Positions 6,240-13,839 of a stretch of DNA of 19,565 nucleotides are shown here, piece by piece. Every line of letters begins with the position of its first letter. Within the stretch, counting starts at the first letter, position 1. Source of the stretch: DASZXJ01 sp035545895. GTDB lineage: Bacteria > Planctomycetota > Phycisphaerae > Tepidisphaerales > Tepidisphaeraceae. Under the pieces are notes generated by a model that worked only from the letters and a program-made list of their open reading frames with translations, did no database searches and had not been told where the DNA came from. The position numbers were made by a program, and so were the translations under genes. The stretch covers positions 1-19,565 of the forward strand of contig DASZXJ010000017.1 of the NCBI GenBank assembly GCA_035545895.1, in the 5' to 3' direction.

Positions 6240-6848
6240 TCAAGCACTTCGCGAATACCGGTTATGTCGAGAATGACGACGACGTAATAGCAGTGCCGTG
6301 AAGCTGAACACAAATGTGCTTGCAGGTTCGGGTGTGGTGATCGTCATCGAGAGGGCAATGTTATTGAACGGCGCATGGGTGTCGATGCCGTGCATGGCGA
6401 TGAGATTGTCCCCAATGACGAAAAACGATGGGTCGATCGGGACAATGGTGTGTATCGCGCCGCGGGCGGAATCGGTAATGACCAGGTGGCCGTTGATGTA
6501 ACCTTCGCCGTTATCATCAAAGAAAAAATCCGCGCTGGCATCGGTGACAGCGCCGTCGAGTGTGAAGACATGGCGGAACCAGGCTTGGTTGGGCGCCTGG
6601 CTGCTCATGTTGCTGGTGATCCAGATATTATTCTCAGAAGGCGACTTAAACGCCGATTCCCAGCCGGCCGCGTTGGAGTCGTCAAAGCTCAACTCGGTAT
6701 TCCATCCGCTTGGCGGAGCGGACCCGATCGCCCGCCAACTGGAGTCGGTGACCACCTGTGTTACGGAAGCGAGTATCAATGACGTTTGGACTAAAGTGCA
6801 CGCCACGAATGCAACTCCAGAAAATTTCATGTGTGATTTCGTGCACAT
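6240..6848 (-). CDS. PEP-CTERM surface-sorting protein with beta-sandwich-like region
   Basis: A 202-residue secreted protein. The N-terminus has a signal peptide (hydrophobic core about 9-27, cleavage near LAS). The C-terminus is a textbook PEP-CTERM tripartite signal: TTPEPAS (171-177), hydrophobic stretch TFVFSFTALLL (178-188) and RRR (189-191), the signal recognised by exosortase for cell-surface or extracellular-matrix delivery. Between them, aromatic- and Asp-rich sequence (WRAIGSAPPSGWN, FDDSNAAGWESA, FFFDDNGEGYING) resembles galactose-binding-like beta-sandwich domains of other PEP-CTERM proteins. The ATG at 6848 is chosen because GAGGA lies 7 nt upstream; a second ATG is at 6830. It is divergent from the ECF sigma factor gene. 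No exosortase gene is in the window. Confidence 0.85.
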   Translation of the reverse strand: MCTKSHMKFSGVAFVACTLVQTSLILASVTQVVTDSSWRAIGSAPPSGWNTELSFDDSNAAGWESAFKSPSENNIWITSNMSSQAPNQAWFRHVFTLDGAVTDASADFFFDDNGEGYINGHLVITDSARGAIHTIVPIDPSFFVIGDNLIAMHGIDTHAPFNNIALSMTITTPEPASTFVFSFTALLLRRRHSRHNRYSRSA

Positions 6849-6976
6849 AAGGGATTCCTCCGGTTAGAGATCACGGAAAGATGGCCATATCGTTGAATCA
6901 TCAATTCGATAACAATGGTCTAAATCACAAAGCGACATTCCCCGGGTTAATCTGCCAGGATTTTTATGGATTTGTT

Positions 6977-7534
6977 ATGCATTCAATACTTTGGCAAGAT
7001 GGAGAAATGGCGGAGCAAAGGAATGATGCTGCTGAACTGTTGCCTCAAGTATACGAGGAGCTACGGATTCTCGCGCAGTATCGTATGGCGCAGGAAAATG
7101 TCGAACATACGCTACAGGCAACCGCGTTGGTTCATGAGGCGTACATGCGGCTCGCCGGACCCCAGGGTTTTGCGAACCGCGCACATTTTTTCAAAGCTGC
7201 CGCAAACGCAATGCGGAATATTCTCGTCGAACACGCTCGCAGCAAAGCAAGGCTGAAACGAGGCGGGCGGGAAAGCCGCCGCGTCCCACTGAACGTGCTC
7301 GATTTGGCCCATTTGCCGGATTCTGAACAAATCCTGGCGTTGGAGGACGCTGTAGAGCGCCTTGAGCAAGAGACGCCGATTGCCGCCTCGGTTGTCCGGC
7401 TAAGATTTTATGCCGGTTTGAGTGTCGATGAGACGGCCGAGGCACTGGGCATTTCGCCGCGATCTGTAAACCGTGAATGGACCTATGCTCGCGCCTGGCT
7501 GTTTCGTCTGCTGGATGATGGCAGTGAACTTTGA
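6977..7534 (+). CDS. ECF-type RNA polymerase sigma factor (planctomycete-type subfamily)
   Basis: A 185-residue sigma factor with region 2 at about 18-90 (AELLPQVYEELRILAQYRM ... LVHEAYMRLAG ... HFFKAAANAMRNILVEHAR) and region 4 at about 124-180, whose HTH reads LSVDETAEALGISPRSVNREW. The sequence fits the sigma subfamily modelled as TIGR02999, expanded in Planctomycetota and often found next to Ser/Thr kinases. The start ATG at 6977 makes the protein align with family N-termini; the frame is open to an ATG at 6881, and ATG 7007 is a third option. No anti-sigma factor is adjacent; instead a kinase gene follows 105 bp downstream, suggesting phosphorylation-based control as in kinase-linked ECF groups (inference). 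Confidence 0.9.
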   Translation: MHSILWQDGEMAEQRNDAAELLPQVYEELRILAQYRMAQENVEHTLQATALVHEAYMRLAGPQGFANRAHFFKAAANAMRNILVEHARSKARLKRGGRESRRVPLNVLDLAHLPDSEQILALEDAVERLEQETPIAASVVRLRFYAGLSVDETAEALGISPRSVNREWTYARAWLFRLLDDGSEL

Positions 7535-7639
7535 CTCATTCCAAAGGTAAGGAATATTGAACCGAAGAAGAAGGCTCCGCCGGGTTGAACGAGCAATGCC
7601 CATCGACTCCGGAGTTCCCGGCCGTGAAGACCAATTTCA

Positions 7640-9379
7640 ATGGACCCGACTTCACAAAACCAGGTTCATGACCTATTCGTCGAAGCCGTCGAACTGTCAG
7701 TGGATCAGCGAATCAAAGCGCTCGATGCGCTTTGCGGCGACAATGCCGAATTGCGAAGTGCCGTCGAAAGCCTGCTTCGCGCTCACAACGCGGCAGGCGA
7801 TTTTCTTGCCGATCCGTATATTGCTCCTGAGCAATTCATAAAAACGGATGCGTATCCTCCGGGCACGCACATCGATCGTTACACACTGCTTCAGAAAATT
7901 GGCTCGGGAGGATGTGGAACGGTCTACCTTGCCGAACAGGACCCGCCGCTGCGCCGTCGGGTCGCGCTCAAAGTTATCAGGCAGGAGATGGCAACGCCGC
8001 AAGCGGTTAGCCATTTCGACCTGGAACGGCAGGCCTTGGCTACGATGGATCATCCTCACATCGCCAAGGTATTTGATGCGGGCACGACAAGCTCCGGCAC
8101 GCCGTATTTCGTGATGGAGTTGATCGCGGGCAAACCAATTGCCGAGTTTTGCAGAGAGTTTGGCATCGATATTCGCTCCCGGCTGACGATATTCACCGCC
8201 GTCTGCAAGGCGGTGCACCATGCGCACCAGAAAGGAGTCGTTCATCGCGATCTAAAGCCAGGCAATATCCTGCTGGCGATGAGGGATGGCCAACCATTTC
8301 CGACAGTAATCGACTTTGGAGTCGCCAAGGCGTTGGAACAGGGAGAGGATGTTGAGGGGCTTTCCGCCCGTTTTCTCGGGACGCCGCAATACATGAGTCC
8401 CGAGCAAGCCTCGATGCAGCGTGTCAGTGTAGACTGGCGTAGCGACGTTTATTCATTGGGGGCTGTCTTATATGAATTGTTGACCGACGCTCCCCCATTT
8501 GACGCGCGTCAATTTGCGCGGGCAACCTATACGGAGATTTGTCAGGTGATTTCCAAGGTTGAACCTCCGGTTCCCAGCGAGCGACTGACCAGCCAGACTC
8601 GGAACCTTACGCATATACAACCGAAGTCTGCTGAACTTCGGGCAAGAGCTGGGACAGTGCGCGGCGACCTGGATCGGATAGTCGCCAAGGCGATGGATAA
8701 ACAGCCTGAGAATCGCCATCAAAGCGCGGAAGCTCTTGGGAATGACGTTGAGTGCTATTTGGCGGGTATTCCGGTGAAAAGTCGTTTTGATCGCGTTCAC
8801 GGAGAGTTCCGCTGGTTGGCGGCATTTCTTCTTCTGCTGCTCGTTTTGACTGGCGGCATTATTTTGATCGCCTGGCGTTCTGGTGGAGGCTCTGTTGTGG
8901 TGTCCAGCCGCGCAACACAACCAATGTTTCCAGCAGGAGTTCTAACGCCTGGTTTATCAGCTGATTTGTACAACGGCACATTCGATCAGTTTGTCATGAC
9001 CCGAACCGACTATGAGATCAACTTCACTTGGGAGCGCGGCGAACCTCCCGTGCCGGGGATGCGCATACCTCGTTACTCAATTCGATGGAAAGGCATCCTC
9101 GTGGTTCCAAAGTCCGGCGCGAGCCGTTTCGGGATTCGCGCGGATGACGGCGCGCAGGTCTACGTGGATGGACAGTTGGTGTTGTCATTTGATCGGCCGA
9201 GCCAGGCAATGATGGACAATGACCTGTCACCGGGCCAGCACAGGCTCCAGATCGAGTACCGGAATATTCAAGCGCAAGGTTGTGCAATTTTATTCTGGAG
9301 GCTCTCCGGCGGTGAGGAAGAGCATGTGCCTGCCAGTGCGCTGTTTCATATCGTTAATGAATCGACTACTCGGCCCTAG
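7640..9379 (+). CDS. Receptor-like Ser/Thr protein kinase with C-terminal PA14-like domain
   Basis: A 579-residue protein. After a helical N-terminal region (1-75) comes a complete Hanks-type kinase domain: glycine loop GSGGCG (88-93), VALK lysine K111, HRDLKPGN (D204, N209), DFG (225-227), activation-loop end GTPQYMSPE (247-255) and the DVYSLG segment (269-274), so it should be active. A single membrane segment spans about 392-412. Beyond it, residues 436-572 (LSADLYNGTF ... IRWKGILVVPKSG ... FGIRADDGAQVYVDGQLV ... ILFWRLSGG) have the hallmarks of a PA14 domain, a fold often used for glycan or adhesive binding, placed outside the cytoplasm. The start ATG at 7640 has a weak GAAGA upstream. 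It probably shares a transcript with the ECF gene and may phosphorylate that sigma factor (inference). Confidence 0.92.
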   Translation: MDPTSQNQVHDLFVEAVELSVDQRIKALDALCGDNAELRSAVESLLRAHNAAGDFLADPYIAPEQFIKTDAYPPGTHIDRYTLLQKIGSGGCGTVYLAEQDPPLRRRVALKVIRQEMATPQAVSHFDLERQALATMDHPHIAKVFDAGTTSSGTPYFVMELIAGKPIAEFCREFGIDIRSRLTIFTAVCKAVHHAHQKGVVHRDLKPGNILLAMRDGQPFPTVIDFGVAKALEQGEDVEGLSARFLGTPQYMSPEQASMQRVSVDWRSDVYSLGAVLYELLTDAPPFDARQFARATYTEICQVISKVEPPVPSERLTSQTRNLTHIQPKSAELRARAGTVRGDLDRIVAKAMDKQPENRHQSAEALGNDVECYLAGIPVKSRFDRVHGEFRWLAAFLLLLLVLTGGIILIAWRSGGGSVVVSSRATQPMFPAGVLTPGLSADLYNGTFDQFVMTRTDYEINFTWERGEPPVPGMRIPRYSIRWKGILVVPKSGASRFGIRADDGAQVYVDGQLVLSFDRPSQAMMDNDLSPGQHRLQIEYRNIQAQGCAILFWRLSGGEEEHVPASALFHIVNESTTRP

Positions 9380-9426
9380 CTGGATGCTTCCGATGCTTGC
9401 CGTGTCCCAAGGAGATTACCCGGCTA

Positions 9427-12312
9427 CTAGCGGTTTGTGGCCGGGATTTCCGGCGGCGCGCTCACTTCCGGCGCGGTGACGCGCGACGGTTGAAATTTTG
9501 CAGCATCATCCGATGTTCGATTTCGGGTGCTGGTCCATTGGTTTCTTAAATCGTCGATGGAAATTTCCGTGGACGGGTTGAACCGCTCGCTTTGCACATA
9601 ATCGAGCAGTGACTTTCGCAACGCCATTGCGGTGGGCTTGGCCGCCGACAAATCCGCGCTGCATATCAGCAATCGTCCGCCGCCGACTTTGCATTCATAA
9701 ATGAGTCCCAGTTTGTAGTTGCGATTCCATTCATCGATCGGCTGGACGATCGGCTGCAATGTTTTGGGCAAATGGTCCAGGTTCAATGCGTGTGCGCCGC
9801 GCATCACGTCGATCCATTGCCAATCGCAATGGTCGGCGGTGGGGAAGCCTCCAAGCGATGGGTGATTTGAATCGCACCACAAGCCGAGAAACGTCGTGCC
9901 GGTTCCGTTCATCACCCAATTCCAGAAGATGGGCGTGGTGGAAATGGATGGATCACTTTGATCCAGGTCTTTGGCGGAGGGTTGAAACAGCACCTTGCCG
10001 CCTGCGCGAAGTCGCTGCTCCGCGTCGGGCCAGTCGCTGGTGACCAAGACATCGCCGGGCGCGGCCTGATTGAGGTTGGCGGGATAGACCCAGATGTTCC
10101 AATCGTTTTCGAATTCCGTGCCCTTGAGGCCGACGATCAGCTTGTACATCGCGGGGGCGGGGAGTTTGGCCAGGTCGGCGGTGACGGTGCCCAGCGGAAT
10201 ATTCTTGCCGATGGGGATTTCCCGCGGCGCGAACTCGCCATTGAGGATGGTCCTTCCAGTTGCATCTTCAATGCGCCACTGCGGCGATGCGCTGGCCAAT
10301 GGGGCGGGGCCGAAATGCGCCAGTTCCACGTCGGTGGTCAGAGTTTCTGCTGAGTTGAAGATGCGCTGCTTCAGGCGGGCAAGGGGAACGGTCGTGTTGC
10401 AGAACCGCGTGAACTCCTTGGCATCGACGTATCCCTTTGATTCCCAGAAGGCATCGAGCACCCCGATCGGCGAAAAGCCCTGGCCGAGATAATCGTGCAG
10501 GTCGAGCAGTTCGATCCCGCTGAAGCCGGGCGTGCGCAGGTTGGCTTCGATTTCCTCCTTGTAGCAGGCGAGTTGGAATCGTCCGGACGCGTGAGCGATT
10601 CGTTTGTTCTGTTCGAGCAATCCGTGCGCGTCGGCGGAGTCGCGATAGATTTCGTAATTGCCCGGCCGGAGGTAGCCGGTGAATTTGGGGATGATGTCGA
10701 AATCGGGATAGGCACACCACTGTCCCACCTCGTGGCCGATCAGCGGGATCTTGATGTCCTTCATCGGCAGTTCGTAATCGAGTCCGAACCATCCGCCGGG
10801 CCCGCGCACGCGACCCGCCAATCCCGAGTCGGCCGACACGACAAAGTCCGCTTCGGAAGGCTGGGTGGATGGAATGGCGGGACGACCGACGCCGTCGGTG
10901 TACAGCCGCCGCGAATCTTGTTCGCGCCATTTCTTGTCCCATTTGGGCAACTGGTTTTTATAGTCGCCCGCCGGTTCGTTGGTCGCGCCCAGCAGAATGA
11001 ACGATGGATGGTTTCCATAGGCTTTGATCAGCCGGGCGGTTTCATCGTTGAGTACCTCCAGCATGTTTCCGTTGCGGTCGAAGTTGTTCCACATGCCGCA
11101 TTCGGGCTGAAGGTAGAACCCCAGTTCGTCGGCAGCGGTGAACGCCGCTTCGGGCGGGCACCAGGAATGGAAGCGCATCTGGTTCAAGCCCCAGTCCTTG
11201 CAGATTTTGATAATGCGTTTCCACGAATCGACGTCGGTGGCGGGATATCCGGTCAATGGAAATCCGCCGCCGTCGTGTGTTCCGCGGATGTATAAGGGCG
11301 TGCCGTTGAGAAACAGCTTCTTGCCGGCGGATTTGATTTCACGCAGGCCGAATTTTATGTCGCGCGTGTCGTCGGCGTTGTCGCCCGAAAGGTGCAGTTT
11401 CACTTGCTGGAGAACTGGTGAAAATTCGCTCCAGGTCTGGGCATTTGCGGGAAGCGGCACTTCGATATCCGTCTCTGCGCCATTGGAATTCCATTTGACT
11501 GCATGGCTTTTTTCCCCCGCGGTAAGGGTTCCGGCTCCATCGCGCCCCGTTGAGTTGCCGAGGGTGACGTGCATTCGAACGGACTTGGCTTCGATATTTG
11601 GAAAGGCCTGGACATCTTCGATCCATACCGGTGTCGTCGCGGACAACTCGATCCGACCGGCGACGCCGTTCCAGGTCTGCCCTTCGGAGTCGGACACGCT
11701 ATGCCCGTCCGGCCGATAGGGCAGGATCATCCGGTTGTCGATCTTTATGCTGATGCGATGTGTTCCAACCGATAACGTTCCCAGATCATAAATATGCGGG
11801 GCGACGAGAGTGCGACATGAACCGATCTTGCGATCATCGACCCAAACGGTTGTTTCCCAGCGCGGGCGTTCCATCGTGAAGACGATTCGCCGGCCACTCC
11901 AGGTTTGATCGATCTCAATGTCGCGCTGATACCACGCTGCGCCCAGGTAGTGTCGCACCGGTTGCGCGAGGTAGGGCATTTTCACGTTTCCGGGCTTGGT
12001 GTAGGCCTGGTACTGAGGCAGCCGATACCACCTCATGTCGCGCGGTAGCGCCGCGACCCAGGGCGTATCGACGCTGATCTCATCTCCAAATCCCTGCGAC
12101 TGAAGAATGCCGGGCAATTGAATGTGGTCGGCGAGATTTCGCGCGAACCATCGTTCATCCGATCCATGATCGTTGCGATCCATCTCAAATCGCCAGTCGC
12201 CCGCAAGCGACCGCGATGGTTGTTCCGCGGCGCGGCTTATGACAGCCGGCGTAATGAAGGCCGCGAAAACGATTGCATAGACTGTAATTGAATTGTGTGA
12301 GAGACGATTCAT
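9427..12312 (-). CDS. Secreted glycoside hydrolase family 2 protein
   Basis: A 961-residue enzyme with a signal peptide (1-28, core VYAIVFAAFITPAVIS). The order is that of GH2: jelly-roll sugar-binding domain (about 35-225; WYQRDIEI, VWVDDRKIGS), immunoglobulin-like domain (about 228-325), then the TIM barrel from KLFLNGTPLYIRGTHDGG. The acid/base is E446 in LLGATNEP and the probable nucleophile E528 in IGHEVGQW, both in the expected motifs. About 260 residues beyond the barrel form further beta-rich or accessory domains, including a Trp/Asp-rich stretch, and no GH2-like catalytic residue is missing. Substrate cannot be told: exo-acting beta-galactosidase, beta-glucuronidase, mannosidase and related activities all occur. 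The ATG at 12312 has GAAGG 7 nt upstream. It is convergent with the kinase gene, 47 bp apart, without an obvious terminator. Confidence 0.9.
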   Translation of the reverse strand: MNRLSHNSITVYAIVFAAFITPAVISRAAEQPSRSLAGDWRFEMDRNDHGSDERWFARNLADHIQLPGILQSQGFGDEISVDTPWVAALPRDMRWYRLPQYQAYTKPGNVKMPYLAQPVRHYLGAAWYQRDIEIDQTWSGRRIVFTMERPRWETTVWVDDRKIGSCRTLVAPHIYDLGTLSVGTHRISIKIDNRMILPYRPDGHSVSDSEGQTWNGVAGRIELSATTPVWIEDVQAFPNIEAKSVRMHVTLGNSTGRDGAGTLTAGEKSHAVKWNSNGAETDIEVPLPANAQTWSEFSPVLQQVKLHLSGDNADDTRDIKFGLREIKSAGKKLFLNGTPLYIRGTHDGGGFPLTGYPATDVDSWKRIIKICKDWGLNQMRFHSWCPPEAAFTAADELGFYLQPECGMWNNFDRNGNMLEVLNDETARLIKAYGNHPSFILLGATNEPAGDYKNQLPKWDKKWREQDSRRLYTDGVGRPAIPSTQPSEADFVVSADSGLAGRVRGPGGWFGLDYELPMKDIKIPLIGHEVGQWCAYPDFDIIPKFTGYLRPGNYEIYRDSADAHGLLEQNKRIAHASGRFQLACYKEEIEANLRTPGFSGIELLDLHDYLGQGFSPIGVLDAFWESKGYVDAKEFTRFCNTTVPLARLKQRIFNSAETLTTDVELAHFGPAPLASASPQWRIEDATGRTILNGEFAPREIPIGKNIPLGTVTADLAKLPAPAMYKLIVGLKGTEFENDWNIWVYPANLNQAAPGDVLVTSDWPDAEQRLRAGGKVLFQPSAKDLDQSDPSISTTPIFWNWVMNGTGTTFLGLWCDSNHPSLGGFPTADHCDWQWIDVMRGAHALNLDHLPKTLQPIVQPIDEWNRNYKLGLIYECKVGGGRLLICSADLSAAKPTAMALRKSLLDYVQSERFNPSTEISIDDLRNQWTSTRNRTSDDAAKFQPSRVTAPEVSAPPEIPATNR

Positions 12313-12429
12313 GGAAGCACCTTCAATCGGTTCGAGATCGGTTGTTGCCTACGGCGTTTGGAAGGTGGTGATTATGTCCCGAACTCAGCTTTTGATCCAG
12401 CGAAACGGGCTTGAGTTGCAAGGTGTCGC

Positions 12430-12520
12430 CGGTACTGGTGCATTTCCAAATGTGACATGGGCTTTCAGCCCGTGCTCATGGGCTGAAAGCCCATGTCGCG
12501 TTTAAGTTACACCAGTACCG
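12430..12520. repeat. Inverted pair CGGTACTGGTG / CACCAGTACCG framing repeat copy B
   Basis: CGGTACTGGTG (12430-12440) and CACCAGTACCG (12510-12520) are exact inverted copies flanking the paired hairpins of copy B. CACCAGTACC recurs near copy C at 18734-18743, and GTACC is in the spacer of copy C, so this flank may belong to the element. Confidence 0.65.
12451..12500. repeat. Paired-hairpin dispersed repeat, copy B
   Basis: TGTGACATGGGCT then two 8-bp hairpins, CATGGGCT/AGCCCGTG (one wobble) and CATGGGCT/AGCCCATG, followed by GTCGCG. It shares the second hairpin and TGTGAC edge with copies A and C, but its first hairpin is the ATGGGCT type rather than ACGGCCT. It lies in the 248-bp gap between the GH2 start and the DinB stop. 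Confidence 0.85.
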
Positions 12521-12560
12521 TGTCGTCCGAACCAAATCACTGGCGCAAAGCCAGCTTTTC

Positions 12561-13043
12561 TTAAGGCTTTTTCTTTGGGAGCAGTTCGCGCTTCTTATGA
12601 ACGAAACTCAAGTGATGGTTCAGGTGCCAGATGTATTTGTTGAGTTCTGATTCAAGCGTGATTTTGCCCGTCTGCGTGTGAATGCCCGTGCGGGCCATGG
12701 CTTGAGGTTTCAGGGTGCGCAGGATTCTGGCGAACTGCCGGCGATTGATCTCGATTAACGTTACTGCATCTTCGACCGATTGCTGTTCATATCCAAGGTG
12801 CTGCGCGAAGCGGTTTTCATCCCACCAGGTAATCAGCGGGTTATCCTCGGCAATGATCCGCTTCATTCGGTCGGCGCCGATCAGTTCGGAATCCATGATG
12901 TGCAGAATCACCTGCTGGATCGACCACGCGCCGGCGTTCGCGCTGGCGGGGGGAGCCCAGTTTAATTGCTCGCTCGTAAGACCGGCGATCGCGGCCTTGG
13001 GAGAGCGGCCTTCCTGCTCATATTGCGTAATGAGGTTGTTCAT
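12561..13043 (-). CDS. DinB-family (YfiT-like) four-helix-bundle protein
   Basis: A 160-residue helical protein. It shows the DinB/YfiT superfamily pattern: WSIQQVILHIMDSE with a metal-ligand histidine at H48, and WHLNHHLSFV with H140 and H144 near the C-terminus, giving the three-histidine metal site. AGAWSIQQVI and the WHLNHH motif are typical. Members are often thiol- or metal-dependent transferases or hydrolases, but many have no known substrate and this one cannot be assigned. It begins 41 bp downstream of the DUF4926-like gene on the same strand, so co-transcription is likely. The ATG at 13043 is taken as start. Confidence 0.85.
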   Translation of the reverse strand: MNNLITQYEQEGRSPKAAIAGLTSEQLNWAPPASANAGAWSIQQVILHIMDSELIGADRMKRIIAEDNPLITWWDENRFAQHLGYEQQSVEDAVTLIEINRRQFARILRTLKPQAMARTGIHTQTGKITLESELNKYIWHLNHHLSFVHKKRELLPKKKP

Positions 13044-13084
13044 CGATCAATAAGATAGGCGTCTTTTGAGTCGCCGGAAAGCGC

Positions 13085-13318
13085 TCAGCCATTTTCCCGG
13101 CCTGCGGCGGCCGAGAACTCTTCATCAATCTCGACATGACCGGCAGGCACGAGGCAACGGTCGGGCAGGTCCGTGCCATCTCGATCGAATTCGATTTCGT
13201 AGAAATTGTTGGGCGAGCACCAGATGCTGCGCACCACGCCACGGTCGCCTTGGCGTAGGGACAGTTCGGGAATTTCGTGCGTCACTCGCACATGTTCGTC
13301 GATATGAGGTTGTCGCAT
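13085..13318 (-). CDS. DUF4926-like small protein
   Basis: A 77-residue protein with the pattern DEHVRVTHEIPELSLRQGDRG and YEIEFDRDG, close to the DUF4926 family, a small SH3-like beta-barrel fold (start 'D.V.V..DIPE..L..GD.G.V', then a 'YEVEF' strand). The ATG at 13318 is chosen because GGAGGA lies about 7 nt upstream; a TTG at 13345 would also be in frame. Its neighbours are the DUF488-like gene 30 bp upstream and the DinB-like gene downstream. DUF4926 members frequently sit near toxin-antitoxin or nuclease genes, but no such partner is seen here, and its role is unknown. Confidence 0.7.
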   Translation of the reverse strand: MRQPHIDEHVRVTHEIPELSLRQGDRGVVRSIWCSPNNFYEIEFDRDGTDLPDRCLVPAGHVEIDEEFSAAAGRENG

Positions 13319-13348
13319 GACGGAATCCTCCGATTCCAGGATCAAATC

Positions 13349-13723
13349 TTACAGGTCCGGCTCGCAGTAGGCCTGCAGTTCGCTGATGAACTCATAGAGC
13401 GCTGCCGCGGTGTTTCTTTCCGGATCGCTGGACTGATGCAGCAACGTCAGGTTGTTCTGCGTCGCCACTTTCGCCAGTTGCATCGCCAGTTTTTTCGGCG
13501 CTTTGCCTTCCAAAAGCTCGTGATACTTGCCTCGAAAATACTCATAGCCGTCGGGATGCTGCTCAAACCAGTCCCACAGTTCGCGAGGCGGCGCCAGGCT
13601 CACCAGAAAATAATCGACCTTGCACCACTGGCGCAAATCCCTGGTCAGATCAATCGGCTCGACCCAAAGTCGATGTCCATCTTCAGGCACACTCGGGTCC
13701 ATCAAATGTTTCACAAAAATCAC
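13349..13723 (-). CDS. DUF488/YeaO-family protein
   Basis: A 124-residue protein with the conserved DUF488 (YeaO) layout: VKHLMDPSVPEDGHRLWVEPIDLTRD at the N-terminus, then LAPPRELWDWFEQHPDGYEYFRGKYHELL, and NNLTLLHQSSDPERNTA near the C-terminus, close to family usage 'DLAPS..LR.WF.HDP..W..F...Y..EL' and 'TLLY..KD...N.A'. The GTG at 13723 is chosen: GAGG precedes it by 5 nt and the family begins at this point; a TTG at 13762 would add 13 residues. Its function is unknown in the family. It lies 30 bp upstream of the DUF4926-like gene, so the three genes 13723 to 12561 look like an operon. Confidence 0.8.
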   Translation of the reverse strand: MIFVKHLMDPSVPEDGHRLWVEPIDLTRDLRQWCKVDYFLVSLAPPRELWDWFEQHPDGYEYFRGKYHELLEGKAPKKLAMQLAKVATQNNLTLLHQSSDPERNTAAALYEFISELQAYCEPDL

Positions 13724-13752
13724 GGCGTCCTCGTCATTTACAACATTATTAC

Positions 13753-13797
13753 GAACCGACAAATTCGGACTATTTAATCCTGATTGTAGGTCGGTTC
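13753..13797. repeat. Inverted repeat GAACCGAC / GTCGGTTC
   Basis: Exact 8-bp inverted copies lie at 13753-13760 and 13790-13797 in the gap upstream of the DUF488-like gene, spaced by 29 nt. GAACCGAC overlaps the leader of the DUF488-like gene, so an operator or leader hairpin is possible; a dispersed palindrome is equally possible. Confidence 0.35.
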
Positions 13798-13839
13798 CTT
13801 TGGGAAGGAAAGAGCCGATTTTTTAGGATTGCTTGAAGT

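Noticed and set aside
10495..11295. 266-residue plus-strand frame inside the GH2 gene
   Set aside because: Antisense to the GH2 barrel with its catalytic motifs; no domain recognisable.
13791..13824. Terminator-like hairpin followed by six T on the plus strand
   Set aside because: The stem has a 4-nt bulge and no plus-strand gene lies upstream; genes on both sides are on the minus strand, where the T-run is on the wrong side.
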